A stretch of 5,788 bases of DNA, taken from the NCBI GenBank assembly GCA_035513995.1, contig DATKBL010000125.1, forward strand, positions 1 through 5,788, in the 5' to 3' direction. Below the pieces are notes generated by a model. It saw only the letters and a list, made by a program, of their open reading frames with translations, was not told where the DNA came from and ran no database searches. The DNA comes from DASUTW01 sp035513995. Lineage in GTDB: Bacteria > Actinomycetota > UBA4738 > CALAEC01. Shown in pieces: positions 5,206 to 5,788 of the stretch (its first letter is position 1; every line of letters begins with the position of its first letter). Made by a program: the position numbers and the translations under genes.

Positions 5206-5788
5206 ACTCGGCCACGACGGTGCTCCCCTGGCCCGGGGCGCTCTCGATCGTCAGGGAGCCGCCCGAGATCTGCGCGCGCTCGCGCATCATCGCGAGGCCG
5301 AAGTGCCCCTCCGGTGATCCCTGCTCGGGGTCGAACCCCTTGCCGTCGTCCTTGATCGTGACGCGACCACCCTCCCCGGTCGGCTCGAGGGTGACGTCCA
5401 CGTGGGTGGCCTCGGCGTGCTTGATGATGTTCATGATCCCCTCGCGCGTGACCTGGTAGCAGAGGAGCTGGATGGGCGGGGGCATCTCCACCTCGCGGAG
5501 GTCGAGGACGAACTCGATGCCAGAGCTCTTCTCGAGGTCCTCGCAGAACGAGCTGATGGCCTCGGTGAGCCCGGCCCTCCCGAGCGGGGAGCGATGCAGA
5601 TCCTTGATCAACGAGCGGATGAGCTGAAGGGTCCGGTCCTTGGTGTCCTGGATCGCGGCCAGCTCGTCAAGGGCCTCGAGCGACTGCCCGGACGTGAGGT
5701 GCTTCCTCGAGATGTCGATGTGGAGGGACATCCTGTAGAGCATCTGGGCCAGGTCGTCGTGGAGGTAGCCCGCGATCTGCGTCCGCTC
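5129..5788 (-). CDS. Sensor histidine kinase, NarX/DesK/LiaS-like (HisKA_3 + HATPase_c), N-terminal part outside window
   Basis: The visible 219 residues are the catalytic half of a two-component kinase. The frame continues through the window edge and begins ERTQIAGYLHDDLAQ, the HisKA_3 dimerisation and phosphoacceptor signature, with the probable phospho-histidine at visible residue 10 (codon 5759-5761). The ATP-binding domain follows: N-box REGIMNIIKHA (about 115-125), G1 box DDGKGF (147-152), and G2-type GHFGLAMMRERA (161-172) with GQGSTVVAEF near the end. All key residues look intact, so the enzyme should autophosphorylate and pass phosphate to a NarL/LuxR-type response regulator. The sensor domain and any membrane segments lie upstream, beyond the window. 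About 24 poorly conserved residues follow the ATPase fold and overlap the convergent DUF5317 gene. The regulator gene is not immediately downstream, so it is probably upstream or elsewhere. Confidence 0.93.
   Translation of the reverse strand, partial: ERTQIAGYLHDDLAQMLYRMSLHIDISRKHLTSGQSLEALDELAAIQDTKDRTLQLIRSLIKDLHRSPLGRAGLTEAISSFCEDLEKSSGIEFVLDLREVEMPPPIQLLCYQVTREGIMNIIKHAEATHVDVTLEPTGEGGRVTIKDDGKGFDPEQGSPEGHFGLAMMRERAQISGGSLTIESAPGQGSTVVAEFSTAWMSDADLESHRALGLSSNDPA

Noticed and set aside
5222..5240. GC-rich inverted repeat resembling a terminator near the end of the kinase gene
   Set aside because: It lies inside the conserved ATPase-domain coding sequence and has no U-tract on either strand.

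Overview
The window is very GC-rich DNA with strong G/C bias at third codon positions. That bias, the DUF5317-type protein, the many glycine/alanine-rich exported proteins and the HisKA_3-type histidine kinase all point to an actinobacterium (Actinomycetota), probably an uncultured lineage. No marker gene here allows a finer placement. No tRNA, rRNA, CRISPR array, transposase or phage gene was seen.

Minus-strand block (positions 4290 down to 1): three genes are packed as an apparent operon. First is a lipoprotein of the LivK/Peripla_BP_6 substrate-binding class (3040-4290). After a 21-base gap comes an unrecognised six-helix membrane protein (2452-3018). Its stop overlaps, as ATGA, the start of a large exported protein (1-2455, 3' end cut by the window edge). 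That protein has a signal peptide, a beta-rich head, about 440 residues of x-x-x-Leu-x-x-Gly-type heptad repeats and one C-terminal transmembrane helix. No ABC permease or ATPase follows the binding protein inside the window, so this is not a textbook branched-chain amino-acid transporter operon.

Intergenic region (4291-4605): this control region lies between divergent genes and is locally AT-richer than its surroundings around 4450-4500. It holds a candidate -10/-35 for the minus-strand operon, a candidate -10 (TATGAT) for the plus-strand gene, a 6-bp inverted repeat with half-sites two helical turns apart between them, and one short hairpin in each predicted leader.

Right part: a plus-strand DUF5317 membrane protein (4606-5205) runs tail-to-tail into the 3' end of a minus-strand sensor histidine kinase (5129-5788, N-terminal sensor part outside the window). 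The two coding regions overlap by 77 bp, each in its non-conserved C-terminal tail.

The strongest candidate for something undescribed is the three-gene operon: a solute-binding lipoprotein, a polytopic membrane protein and a long heptad-repeat envelope protein, the last carrying a duplicated cysteine-pair module. It could be a ligand-responsive envelope apparatus rather than an importer, but that is inference. The long open frames opposite these genes are artefacts of high GC.
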